DNA of 64,000 nucleotides from Favolaschia claudopus (lineage: Eukaryota; Basidiomycota; Agaricomycetes; Agaricales; Mycenaceae), in NCBI GenBank assembly GCA_037176885.1, contig JAWWNJ010000144.1:532378-596377 (forward strand). The letters are read 5' to 3'. Shown one piece after another: positions 1 through 10,756 of this stretch. The notes beneath the pieces are model-generated. The model worked only from the letters and a program-made list of their open reading frames with translations, was not told the origin of the DNA and ran no database searches. A program made the position numbers and the translations under genes. Each line of letters starts with the position of its first letter. Within the stretch, counting starts at the first letter, position 1.

Positions 1-552
1 CGCTTTCAGCGAACGCCTCGCTAATAATGTTGACTGTGAATTCTTTTGTAGTCGCTATATTCTCCCGAGTATCTTTGAGACGTCTTTGGGATAGACTGAA
101 TGAAACACTGAGAAGGGGTGGGTTGTGTCCAACCATTGAGAAATAGCTTGATTTTTTCTTCGTTAACGATCGAGGAAAAACGTCGCGTGGAACGCGCAGA
201 CCTGAACGGCGCGAGGTTGGGAACTCCGCTGCTAGAGAGAGATGATACCAATGCAATGGGACGCGGAATTATCGCAGAGGTGAGAAGCTTGTAGTGCCAA
301 GTGTCCCTAGTTTTGTTATAGAACGCATTGAGATACGTGGTGGGTCTACCTCGGGTTGATATGCGAGAAATCAAAAGATTTGCGAGGTACATTTGGGTCA
401 AGCCATTGAGTAGACGCGCCATCGCCATAGGTCCAGTTGGGATTCGGTGGCTCTGTCAACTTGAAAGTAGCTTCTGGGTGGAACCGAGAGCGATGGCGAA
501 CGCGTTTGAGGGTGAGTGACAGCGCACGTCGCGTCGGAGGGCGAAGCAACAT
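1..552 (-). CDS. Flavin reductase-like, FMN-binding split-barrel protein (C-terminus cut by window edge)
   Basis: Partial gene running off the left edge. After splicing, the product reads through the conserved start of the fungal flavin-reductase-like (FMN-binding split barrel) family: 'NPNWTYGDG', 'YKLLTSAIIPRPIALVSSL', 'GVPNLAPFSYFSMVGHNPP' and 'KEFTVNIISEAF'. Two introns are visible. One (about 349-307) joins a phase-2 'AG' to 'G', giving 'NPRDTWHYK'. A second, starting after 'NLAPF(S)', restores 'SYFSMVGHNPP'. The start at 552 is the first Met ahead of the family motif in an uninterrupted frame, but an inner start is possible. Members bind FMN and are thought to reduce flavins or act as small flavoproteins; the substrate is unknown. 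It is transcribed divergently from the CDF transporter, with about 100 bp between start codons. Confidence 0.8.
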
Positions 553-606
553 AATACACGAAATATTTGAGTCTACGTGTCGAGTTGAACGACGACGAAC
601 AAGCGG

Positions 607-631
607 CCAATGGGAAGAGGCAGAATATAAA
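607..631 (+). promoter_or_regulatory. CCAAT and TATA-like motifs in a divergent promoter
   Basis: A CCAAT pentamer lies at 607-611 and a TATAAA-like hexamer at 626-631, between the divergent starts at 552 (-) and 654 (+). The TATA-like hexamer is only 23 bp before the first ATG of the transporter. A start site about 30 bp downstream of it would fall at or after that ATG and favour the inner Met at 780. Motif matches only; no transcription data. Confidence 0.3.
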
Positions 632-653
632 TTGACACGGGATCGCGATCCAT

Positions 654-2119
654 ATGCCTCTATTACGGCTTCAACTTCGACCAGGACTTGGACGTCGACT
701 AGCACGTCCAAACCGCCTTGGTTCCTTAGCTGGCGGACCCTCAACACGTCTCCAAAAGCTCCTGCCTCCTCCCCTCACCATGCGCAGAGCTCACAATAAA
801 CCAAATGAGCAGGAAAACGACCACAGTCACTCCCACTCCCACTCGCATTCCCATTCTGCTTTCTCCAGTCACTCTCATGGCGCAGATTCTGCAGAAAGAG
901 TTATGGCTGCTTTCAGTGGCGCCGGGGACAGAGGGAGCCAAATCACACTCGTCGGCCTATTCGCCAACATCGGTAGTTTGTCCGACGTGACCTTTGCGCT
1001 GGTCTGACCGCTCTTCAGGCCTTACAGGCATCAAGGGTGTCGCTGGCTATCTGACGCACTCAACAGCTCTTATCGCAGACGCGGGGCACTCGCTCAGTGG
1101 TACGTCTCAATTAAATCCTGAGCACTTTTGGTAGAATAGCGTTCCAGATCTACTCGGCGATGGTGTTACTCTCGTCTGCTGGCGACTTTCGCGTAAGGTG
1201 TGTTCTCTTTTTCTCAATCTACCAATGAACGACGCTCAACACGTCCATAAGCCGCCATCGGACACGTATCCTTTCGGGTTCGCCAAATTCGAAACTCTGG
1301 GAACCACCACAGTTTCCCTCTTGCTCATCGGCGGAGCACTAGGGTTGGGCTTCCACTCGTACCACCTCCTCCTTTCCGCTCTCACCGAAACCGCCGCCTC
1401 TTTACCCTCTGGCCCTCTACAAGAATTACTCACGAACGTTACAACTGCCGCCCCAGTACACGAAACCCACGCACACGCACACGTCCATGGCGTTGACCCC
1501 AACGCTGCCTGGTTTGCGGCGCTCGGAATAATCAGTAAAGAGTGGCTCTACAGGATAACGAAGAAAGTCGCGGATGAGGAAAACTCACCGGTACTTCTCG
1601 CGAATGCCATCCATCACCGCAGCGACGCGTACACGAGTATCGTCGCGTTCTTCGCCATTCTCGGGTCCTGGTGGGTTCCCTCTCTCCCCCTCGATCCCAT
1701 AGGAGGTTCGTGTCTGTCTTGCGTCCAGAAAAAAATCAGCTCAATGCCTTGTCGCGAGTTCAGGTCTACTTGTCTCCGTCCTCATCCTACAACAAGGCGT
1801 CAGCCTGCTTCGCGGAGCATGGGATGACCTCACCGACGCCGGAATATCATCGAACAAAAGGCAAGAGATCAAGCGTGCTCTTGACCCTCTCCTCGCTGCG
1901 TCCGCTTCCCCTTCAAGTTCCCCATCTCTCCTCGCCATACGGCATATACGCGGCCGCCGCGCGGGCTCCCTCATCTTTGTCGATCTCACTGCGGAGGTAC
2001 CCAAAACCCTCACTCTGCACGACAGCTCATTGCTAGAAGAAGAAATTCTGCGCACTCTCAAGTCCGCGCGCAAGGAGGTTGCAGAAGTACGGGTAAAGTT
2101 TACAACAGTAGAAACCTGA
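654..2119 (+). CDS. Mitochondrial-type cation diffusion facilitator (CDF) metal transporter, MMT1/MMT2-like
   Basis: CDF family proton-coupled exporter of divalent metals. Visible features: an Arg-rich N-terminus lacking acidic residues ('MPLLRLQLRPGLGRRLARP'), typical of a mitochondrial presequence; a His-Ser run ('HSHSHSHSHSHS'); TM2 with the metal-site Asp pair ('ADAGHSLSDLLGDG'); 'YPFGFAKFETLG' after TM3; a second His-rich loop ('HETHAHAHVHG'); TM5 'HHRSDAYTS'; and a C-terminal cytoplasmic-type domain ending '...AEVRVKFTTVET'. Four introns restore the frame: 973-1018, 1100-1147, 1198-1251 and 1706-1763. In yeast, Mmt1/Mmt2 export iron from mitochondria; the metal here is inferred, and zinc or manganese is possible. 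An inner Met at 780 in good context (CACCATG) would give a form lacking the presequence. Converges on the NIPA-like gene with 159 bp between stop codons. Confidence 0.85.
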
Positions 2120-2278
2120 TTGCTTTCGGTTTTTTATTCCTCGACGTTATCGTGTGCGTTGTATTGTACAGTGTTTGTATTTTCATAGTTGCCTTTCCGT
2201 CCTTATAACCTCAAACTATATACAGCATTACAGGGATTAGTACAGTATTGAGTGACCCGTCGTAAGATGATAGCTAAG

Positions 2279-4131
2279 CTACCGATGTATATGCTCTAAA
2301 TTGTCGCGGAATGAGTGAGAAGCAGGTGAAGGAGGAGCGAAATCCTCCGCCTCCTCGTTGGCAGGAAGGAGACCCTCGCCTTCTTCTCCATGTAGCCTCT
2401 GCCTGCTCCCCCGGTTGACACTCTGTTGTCCAGCAGCGCCTTTATACAGCGGATGCTGGTGGTGATCAACGTCCTCGTCCTGGCCCTCCTCCTCTTCGCC
2501 GCTGTCCTCCCCATCGCTTGCATCCCCGATCCGCCATAATTCTTCTTCGTCGCCGTCCACCATAGTCTCCTCGTCGTCCCGGTCATCCACTTTGGGTTTA
2601 CTTTTGCCCTTCCGCGATGCGCCTTTGCGTTGACGCAGTTCTAATCGCGGGAAGCCAGCGGACCCCAACGCAGCGGCTGAGCGTGCTGAGAGTGAACCCG
2701 GCTCGGGTTTATGCGTCAACAGCACCACTCCTGATATGAGAACGAATATTGATACGAAAATCAAGAACAGTGTCCAAGATTGGTACGAATCAACTTCGTT
2801 ATTGAATATCTGCGTAAAGTTCAACCTGTCAGCATAATTACGGACGGGCATGCCAAATAAATCTGACCAGAGAGTCCAAGAAGCCAGACGCCGTGTAAAC
2901 GCCGTAAAATACGGGCACGACCAATGTCGAGTCGTAGACCTTGAGGCCGCGCTGCAGAATTTTGATATATAAGGCTCAATACAATGAAAAAATCAGCGAA
3001 AAGAAATTACATTGAGGCAGATTATCTGCATCACCGCCGTCACGGCCAGTAGAATGAAGGTGAAAATGGGAGCGACGTGCCCGAACTGGTTGCCTGGATT
3101 CTCGTGCGACAATGAGCCGGAGATGAGTTTCACCCTGAAAGCGGCTGAGCAAGACGGCGGTTACAGCAAAACATCAACTCACGTTGCTTTCGCGAATACC
3201 AGACATCCACCAGCCAGCCCACCGCCGCAGCATGCCCAACCGATACCCAGAGTCCACGCGACTGTGGTGTCGTCCTTGGGTGCGGTCCACGCCTCTAGCC
3301 ATTCTGAGAGCAGAGCCATAGAGGACCGCCCAAATTGTTGCACGGGTCCGATAACCCTGACAACAACACTTTGCTGCGAGCGCGGTGTTGAATCTGTAGT
3401 CCTGTTGGTCGGAAGACCCGGTGCGAAGGGAACAGCGTTCAGGTCCGACCGCGTAGCGAACACGGCGTCGAGTTGGCCGGTCGCAACGACAAGAAGGATG
3501 AGTGCGATGGCCATGAAAAAGAAGTAACCAAGCCAGCCTCCCCTTCGCCAGAGCGAGGTGAGATGGTCGACATCTGTTTCCTGGGCTAAACCACTATTGA
3601 TCGAGCCGAACGCAACAATGCCAACAACACCAAGCACGACGACAACTGTGCCCTGAGGACAAATCAAGTCGGCATAGCTTGTGATACGTTCAGAAACGGA
3701 CTCACGTAAATGTCAGTACTGGTGACGGGTGTACCGACAAGGAAACGCGCAAAGAGGAAATTGAATACGAGGGATGACGAGCCCAGAGGGGCCACATATT
3801 CGGCACGCATATATTCCAGAGCCAAGGTGCTACCGATGAGCTGGGAAAGACTGCGCAAATGAGCCGCAGTTCAGATTTCGGGCAAAGATGAGATTGTTTA
3901 CATGTAGAGCAGCATCCCGAGAAGCCATAGAGGTCGTAGCCAGTCTTTCCGACGCGAGGCCTTGGGTATGACACTAGTGCGGACATGGTCGAGTTTCGTG
4001 AGGTTGAGGCCGGCTGCGTTGAGTATACTGGCTAGCAAAATGATGGAGAGACCAATGATGAAAGCGACGACAGGATTCGCATGGCGGTTATGGTGGGTGG
4101 TGGGTGCAGTGGCTGGGGTCGTAGCGTTCAT
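2279..4131 (-). CDS. NIPA-like magnesium transporter (DUF803 family)
   Basis: Multi-pass membrane protein of the NIPA/DUF803 family, linked to Mg2+ transport. Family motifs: 'AAGLNLTKLDH', 'RKDWLRPLWLLGMLLY', 'SQLIGSTLALEYMRAEYVAP', 'SSLVFNFLFARFLVGTP', 'LNRGLKVYDSTLVVPVFYG' and 'NEVDSYQSWTLF'. Six exons are supported: 4131-3902, 3850-3706, 3652-3183, 3143-3011, 2951-2868 and 2809-2279, all joining in frame. About nine hydrophobic segments are visible. A long loop after 'ATGQLDAVFATRSDL' precedes the later membrane segments. The C-terminus is an unusually long cytosolic tail of about 130 residues, first basic ('RKGKSKPK'), then strongly acidic ('DDRDDEETMVDGDEEE', 'GEEEEGQDEDVD'). Localisation (plasma membrane, endosome or vacuole) cannot be read from the sequence. 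Confidence 0.85.
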
Positions 4132-4573
4132 TAAATGGGAAGCCCACCACGGGCGATAACTTCAAACCGTGCAACGGTGGAAGACGGTGGAAAGTGAGGG
4201 GAACGGAACGTCACAGGCGTGACGTTATAAACTTTTCCAGCCGAGTCTTGGCAGTCAACCACCATCTTCCCCGCTTCCCATCTCTGACTCAACCGACCAC
4301 CATGGCGATCTCATCATGATGCGGCATACACTCTCCTCCTCGCGTACAACGTCCTACTAGCACCAACCAGACAATTCGAAAAACCGCAACAATAATTCAA
4401 GAATTAATGCAAGTTCATAATGAACTGGCCAATTTTGACATCTTCATTTCCGACTGGGTTCGCGCCGAAGACGTCAAGCACAGGTCCACTAGTCTTCCTT
4501 GCGTGGTTAGAACGGCCAGTACTTCAACTCCGTGTGCTACGTGACCAACAAGTCAGCCTCAACCCTCCCGCAC
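4132..4573. other. Intergenic region between divergent genes
   Basis: Holds the upstream regions of the NIPA-like gene (-) and the small membrane-protein gene (+). A TATAAA-like sequence is near 4223. An open frame from 4420 ('MNWPILTSSF...') has no family resemblance and ends before a better-supported start at 4574. No gene or repeat seen. Confidence 0.4.
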
Positions 4574-4991
4574 CATGTCGATTCTTGTGCTGCTCTCTGT
4601 TTGTTTAGTCCCTGTTGTTGCCGACCCCTGCATCGAGTAAGACCTCTCAGCGCCATCCAACATCGACTCAACCTCCTACTCCAGCTCCCATGAGCCCTGC
4701 AGTACGGCTCGTAGTCCTATCAAAGTTTTCGCCTCATTCTCCGCCATCTGTACGTGCCGCCCTCGTCCTATCCTGTCGCCGCGATTTACGAACCTCATTC
4801 TAGTGGTACTGCTGCTCATTCCCTTCCTACTCACCGCCCTGATTCGCTGGAGGCTACACAAAGCGCCACCCACGGCCGCTCCCATCTCATATACTTCAGC
4901 TGGCTCGAACCGAGTTCAATTACCCTCCTACAGTGTCGAACTAGATTCCAAATTTCCCAAGGTCCCCCCACCGTCGTATAGCCCTTTCTGA
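4574..4991 (+). CDS. Small protein with signal peptide and one membrane segment, unknown function
   Basis: I do not recognise a family. ATG 4574 sits in good context (CACCATG) and opens a signal peptide, 'MSILVLLSVCLVPVVADPC'. Intron 4637-4702 (strong donor GTAAGA) joins in phase 2 to a second exon that runs into a hydrophobic stretch ('VVLLLIPFLLTALIRW'), then a cytosolic-type tail ending 'VPPPSYSPF'. A further potential intron, 4750-4803, has a perfect GTACGT donor and a TAG acceptor, is exactly 54 nt and contains no in-frame stop. The protein can therefore exist with or without 18 residues (two Cys) just before the membrane segment. Predicted mature product about 80-100 residues. It could be an Agaricomycete-specific surface protein. 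The tail's 'PPPSY' resembles a PY/WW-binding motif (inference). Confidence 0.5.
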
Positions 4992-5250
4992 GAGCGCTAT
5001 GCATATGATGTACAAAATCCATCCTCTGTATATCATTGTAGAAATCGGGCAATCGAAAAGTTTCGGCTGTGTACAGTAACACCAAGTAAACCAATTCCAG
5101 AGCATATGTGCGTGCAAATGCAATCCAGTACGAACAAAGTACATCATCATGTAGCGAAGCGGCAATACAGTAACGGGCTGTCTAAAGCAATACATACAAT
5201 AATGCGTGAATAAAGATAATAGTCGAAACCAAGCAAGTATCGTATCAAAG

Positions 5251-8200
5251 TCATGCAGTATCGTCGTCGGCCTTGAGCTGAAACTCGGGATTCTTCCAGT
5301 CGATTTGCTGTGTTAACGCTGCACTAAGCAGCAATTCCTGCGAATAGATAGTATGCTGCTGCTTGGAAAGCGATCGCCATAAAGAAACGTCCTCTGGGCA
5401 TGAGATAACATATCGGTAGGGGGCTGAGTTGAGTACTCGGATGGTAGGGTTTGAAGTCATAACCTAGAGGACACATAATTAGTCTGGGCGCTGGAGGATA
5501 GGAAAGAGTGTGCAAACGAACCTTGCCGCCTTGTGCCCCCACAACAGTTTTGAGAAGCTTGCGATCAATAGAAACCTTGGAGGTAACGTAGAACGTCTTG
5601 CCCTCGAAAAGCTTGCCGCGAACTTCCTTGACGCGCTCAATCGCATCGGCAAGGCGGAAATTCCACTTCTTCTCATTGGTCTTGTCACGGAGAATGTAGT
5701 TGCTTTCAGCTGAAACATCGAATTTTAAAATCGAATTGGCGATATTGGAAGAAATGTACATACGAAGCAGTTTGTTGGCCTCAGCGGATTCGATCGCCCA
5801 TTTATCAGAGAGGATAAATGCACCGGAAGCCAGAGCGCATAGAAGTTTTTCCGTGCGAATGAGGTTCTGAGCAACAAGATGCGTACAGTCCGACCCATTC
5901 GAGGCAGTCGTGACGCCGAGTTTGGATAGCGTCTAGATATTGAACAGCATCAGTCATCAACTGGACTCTGCATAGTTGCCCTGACACGCACCTTTAGGAC
6001 GTTATCGGGCAAAACCATGCCTGTTGTCAACAGTTTAACTGGCCCAGCAGACTTGCGGGATTCACCACTGCCGACTGGTCAGAGCATGCAACGTTGAGGC
6101 AGGGAAATATCAGCACCTTGTATTCGCAGCACCCTTAGATTTCTTGGTAGCTTTCTTGGTCGTCTCTGGGACTTTCGCCTTGGTCGTCTTTGGCGGAGCT
6201 ACGTCGTCAACATCGATAACATCCGCACTCTTCTTCCCGCTACTGCCTCGTTCTCGCTGTGCTCTCTCGTCGAGTGTGCGATTTCCCACATCCGACAGCA
6301 TTTCAGCGTCGTCCTCCTCGACACGCGAGCTCTTTTTCTTGGATTTAGCGCCCGCTGCGGATGAAGAAGCCTCTGGTTGCTTTCGTTTTGATCCTGTTTT
6401 CGAAACATTCGCTCGCTCCTCCGCCAGGGCATTGACGCTCTCTGTGCGCTCAGGTTGACGAGGGGCCGAGTCTTTACCAGGCCCTGCCGTCATCTTCCTT
6501 TTACTGGAAGAAGCAGTCGTGGTCGTGGCAGCGACAGTCGCTGTGGTCGTCTTGTTGACCTTTGCGCGTTTCTTTGGCGGTTCATCGTCTGACTCACTCT
6601 CGTGGGCTGTTTCGTCATCGCTCGCGGCGTCCGTTACCGGAAGCTTGCGTTTCGGTGCAGGGTTGGCGGTGCTGGGGATGGACTTCTTCTTTGCGCGTTT
6701 CTTCGGCGGTTCATCCTCTGACGGAACCTCATCGGTTGCTTCATCGTCGCTCACACTTTCCATGGCTTGGACCTTGCGTTTCGGTGCTGGGGCGGCGGTG
6801 GCGGTGGGCTTCTTCTTGGACGGTCGACTATTGGAGGGACCAGCAGAGTCTTCTGCAAACGTCACCTTGTTTGGAGTTTTGGTCGGCTTTTCTTTGGCCT
6901 TTCCCTTTCTATTGTGCTGCGTTGTCGGGGACGTTTCCATCTCCGACGCCTCCACATCCTCCGCATGCTGCGTGTTCCGGCGTTCAGAGCTTTTCTTCGA
7001 ATCCTCGGCGGAACGGTCAGGTTGTTTGCCTCGCGACTTGGCCGAAAGAATTTTCTTCGTCTCCACTCGTTGGGGAGCTGACGGAAGTTCTGGAAGTTCA
7101 TCCACTATCATCTCTTCATCGTCCCCGCTTCGGTTTTTCATAGGACTGACCGAAGGAGGTACTACCACTCTCGAGGACTTACGCCTCGGGTTGCTGGGGG
7201 TAGTATCCATATCTTCGAGTAGGCTCTCGACTTCTTTGGCGCTGGCCTCAGTTCCCACCGGCGGTCGTCCATCCCGATCTTCATCCTCTTCGCTTGACAG
7301 AGCGTCCGGACTAACATCAAGTGCTCTTTCCGCAAGCATGGGCGCAAAATCGACGTTCGGGGAAACTCGATGTACTTGGACAGAGCGGGAGTGATGGCTT
7401 TCCAGCCAGCGAAGCAATCTTCTAACCACATGTGATTTACGACGGGGATCTCCCAAGCCATGGCTCTCTGGGTCTTCTCGCCTCCCATGCTACGAATTAT
7501 TTAACCAAAGGTTAGGATGGTAGTTTAGGGAGAAACTTACTGGGCAGCAATAATAACAGTGTTCTGGCCCGACATGCCGGGAGAGAACTTCCAACCCAAA
7601 AGGTTGATGAGGCGCTTCAGGTACTCCCGAGCAGGCCCCGTATAGTTCGTAACCGTGATCAAGTGTTGAGTGTCGTGAAGTGGGGGATTCTTCCGCACTG
7701 GATAATGCGGAAGTTGGTCCAATGGATTTGAGACAGTACCGGTGGCGTGAACAAATAATAGCCAGTTCAGAGTACCGATGGTCTTGGTTTGGTTAAAAGC
7801 CTGGGGGAATTCAGAGGTCGCTAGTCAGATATATATCATCGAACTTACTGTGATAAATGCTTCTCCTGCTCTCCACCTCGTGATGAACACATCGCAGTCG
7901 ACCACTCCTTCGTTCTCCTCGTCTTCGTCGTCGATTTCGACGATCAGTCCCCCTGCCTGCTCTACAGCTGCCTCAACGACTTGTCGTCTTTGCTTGTCCA
8001 GACCCAAAGTTAAACTGAGCAAAATTTTGCGTCCGTTCCATATGTTGCCCAGAGGTGCCGCCGGCCCTGGGAACGGTGTAACCTTCTCTGAATTCCAAAC
8101 CGCTGTCTTTAAAAACATATGCTTCACGGTGCTGAGTTTACGTGTTGTCGCTCTTTCGCTTTGGAGTTCTTCTAGTGACGACATGGGATGCAGAACTTTG

Positions 8201-9023
8201 GGATCCGGCCACTCGTAAGCAGTCGTAGGAAGCTTCCCTGAACCTATACCGGCAATTAGCAAGGGTTGGAAGACGTATAGGGAAGTTGTAACCTATTCGA
8301 AACGCGTCGTCGAACCAATGTGGAAGTAGCACTTTCATAAGATGTGTATGGTCTTCGGAATTTTTTCTGAGTTCCATGGCAGCAGCGTATCTGTCTGAGT
8401 CGGGATTGGTGGCAAAGAGGTGGGTGACATCCTTGCTCAAGCCGTGTCGCCACTGGCCACCGAGGCTTGTAATCCCGGCCTCGATCATTGTCTGGTCGGC
8501 GACGGATATCTACCATGTTGCCGATCAGCCCTCGGAAGAGAAACAAAGAAACAATAAGACTCACTCCGGAGGCGCAACCTACTATACCAGAGAAAATCTT
8601 GCCAGGCTCCACGGAATAGAACTCGGATCTGAGATGGAATTGAATTGAATGAATAGACATTAGGCTGATTGAGGGGGGCCTACGGTGGTATTGACCCCAG
8701 AACCATCGCACGGTCCACCCAGTAGTCCTGGACGTGAAGTCAGAGGCTTGCTGCACAGGGGATTCAGGATGGCACGAACAGATACGATCTCGACATTTTC
8801 GAGTTCTATTGGTGGATTAGGATTTGAGTTGGTGATATAGTGTGTGGCAGAGGATATAGTGTTTGCTCGTCGGGCACCATTACCCTCCAGCGCCTTAGCG
8901 AGCTGTACGTGGATAAGATGAAGTGGTTGAGTTGGACTGATTGGCTGGACTTGCCTCAGCTTGACGCCTTGGTGGCAGTGTTTCCGAGAGAAAGAACTTG
9001 ATTCTTTCAAATAAGTCATTCAT
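5251..9023 (-). CDS. RTT107: Multi-BRCT DNA-damage scaffold, RTT107/Brc1 homologue
   Basis: Scaffold protein with BRCT repeats that reads gamma-H2A phosphorylation at stalled replication forks. Order: N-terminal BRCT ('MNDLFERIKFFLSE...NTISSATHYI...DYWVDRAMVLG'); second BRCT ('FSGIVGCASG', 'SLGGQWRHGLSKDVTHLFA', 'LLPHWFDDAFRIG'); third ('LGNIWNGRKILLSLTL', 'DCDVFITRW'); fourth ('LITVTNYTGPAREYL', 'IPVVNHMWLEDCFAGW'); a long charged, Ser-rich linker with repeated nuclear localisation signals; and a C-terminal BRCT pair ('LFEGKTFYVTSKV', 'YRYVISCPEDVSLW'). This arrangement fits S. pombe Brc1 and yeast Rtt107. Intron 1 (8954-8903) uses a GC donor. Another intron follows 'GSIPP', and one near 8560-8513 joins 'CASG' to 'ISVADQTMIEAG'. 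Divergent from TCP11. Confidence 0.88.
6561..6818 (-). repeat. Tandem 129-bp (43-residue) coding duplication in the RTT107 linker
   Basis: Two adjacent diverged copies with a period of 129 bp (starting about 6561 and 6690). Each encodes 'APKRK...SDDE...DEPPKKRAK', that is, an acidic Ser-Asp patch plus a basic nuclear localisation signal. The nucleotide match is strongest at the 'tttgcgcgtttcttyggcgg' ends. Frame is preserved. Confidence 0.75.
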
Positions 9024-9139
9024 CGTGTAAGTTCGTGAAAGAGAACATGTGGGCGCGTGCCTAGCGTTTTGTTTGTTTGTGTCTCTGACCGCGTTTGACA
9101 GCGCACAGCCACATTTCCCACTCGCGTATCACCCCGACC

Positions 9140-10705
9140 ATGCAATCCGATTTTGGCAGCCATTTGCCTCTTGAACTCGCCCAGACTCTCAATGAAGCCT
9201 ACTTCCTCCATTTACTCGCTTTCGACCCCGACGTTGTGGTCCCCGCTGGCAAATCGTTGCTCTCCATGATGACTAACAGTCGAAGCACGCCCGACACTGC
9301 TAGTGTTCTTCGAATTTGCCCGAATGCACGCGCCATCTTACCATTTCATCGTAGACAACAGAGCCAGCCGCTCAACAACTGCGCGAAAGGGTAGAGAATG
9401 CTTTTCATAATGCGTTCTGGAAACAAGCACTTGAGGCTTTGCAATCGGACACCCCTTCCGTTCAGATCGACCGTTTAAAGGGCTTGCTTTCCGATGGTTC
9501 GCCGTACAATTCTTTCGCTCTCTAACCTGACTGTCTTGCTAGTCAGAGAAGCTGTACTTCCTCTCTTTCCCAAACAGCACTCTATCATCGAAACACTATC
9601 TGCGCCATTACCTCCCACTTCGTCACCCCTTCTCTCAACCGTGTCCCTCCTCAAAGAAACCCTCGTTGCTCTGCGGCAACGAGCGGCTCCTATCAGAGAC
9701 CCGACCATAGATGCGTTGTTGATGGCCCTCGACAAACCATCCTCAGAAGTCCCACAACTTGTCCTCGACACCATCAGGTCCATCCTACTGCTTTCAGAGA
9801 CAATGAAGGCAGACCTCAATCAATTCGTTCTCGGTTCTTTCACCGAAACCCAGCTCAGGGATGTCGTTACTCGACAGGCCAAGCAGCGGGGGAAGGAACT
9901 GGTGTTGGCTATATGGAAAGATGATGAGCAGGACGGATCGGAGCGCGTTCAAACCCTCTGGCACACCTGGGTTGATGACTCAGAAACAGAAGCGACGCTT
10001 GAGCCCAGGGATAAATGGATCAATCGTCTGGTCCACGCCCTGGGCTCAACCAAACCAGTCTCCTGCCTTATTCCGGGTGCACCTCAAGACCCCGCCCGTG
10101 CCGATAATCAACTGCCGCCTCACTTCTTCTTCATGACACCGCGGCTATTATACGCGCAGAACTATCTCCAAGCTTTGGTCGTAGCGGCTGCTCTACGTTC
10201 TCTGACAAGACTGCCAATGCCGTCGCTCGAGACAGCAGGCGGCAACGATTTCATGATGCGCATCTGGGCACTCTTGAAGGCCGAAATCGATGATGAAGTT
10301 CCCTCCGCCACAGGCACCAAGATACTCAATCTTGCGGACGAAGTGCTGCGGGCACGGCGGTTGCATTCCGTTTGCGACGAAGAGGAAGAGGCCCAGCTGC
10401 GAGCCGCAGTAGATCGAACATTACGATACAGTGATCCAGTATTCTTGCTTTTACAAAAGCGTCTGCTCGAGGGGATCGCTCGTCAACTATGTCAACCTAA
10501 GCGATCTAGTGAAGTACCGGAACGACTCCGAACTGGCCGACACACCCTGGACACTTCACAGCGCGCAGAGAGTTCTGGTGGATTATACCCCATGGGAATC
10601 ATCAAAGGCTTCGAGGAACCGGTATTGAGACGGGGAATTGAAGAGATTACAGAGAAGCTGAGCCGTTATATTGATTGGGTGGAGGATGTCTGGCATGTAT
10701 CCTAA
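9140..10705 (+). CDS. T-complex protein 11 (TCP11) family protein
   Basis: Helical TCP11/Sok1 family protein. In yeast, Sok1 is tied to cAMP/PKA signalling; the biochemical role is unclear. Visible: 'PLELAQTLNEAYFLHLL' near the start; 'QQLRERVENAFHNAFWKQAL'; the main domain '...LSDVREAVLPLFPKQHSI...VDDSETEATLEPRDKW...'; and the family's C-terminal signature 'GFEEPVLRRGIEEIT' with 'KLSRYIDWVEDVW'. Two introns are inferred. About 9279-9361 joins in phase 1 to '(K)PAAQQLRERVENAF'. One around 9499-9542 gives 'LLSDVREAV'. Start chosen at 9140 ('MQSDFGSHLP'); ATG 9095 in the same frame would add 15 residues. The first intron is the least secure. It converges on PAL with only 51 bp between the stop codons. 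Confidence 0.78.
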
Positions 10706-10756
10706 TCTAATGGCATCCAAATGTATTGAAACAGGGAAAAATTGCGCTATAAACAA

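Noticed and set aside
6519..7394. 291-codon plus-strand open frame
   Set aside because: Antisense shadow of the RTT107 linker; Ser/Leu/Phe-rich because it mirrors Lys/Glu/Ser codons. No family motif.
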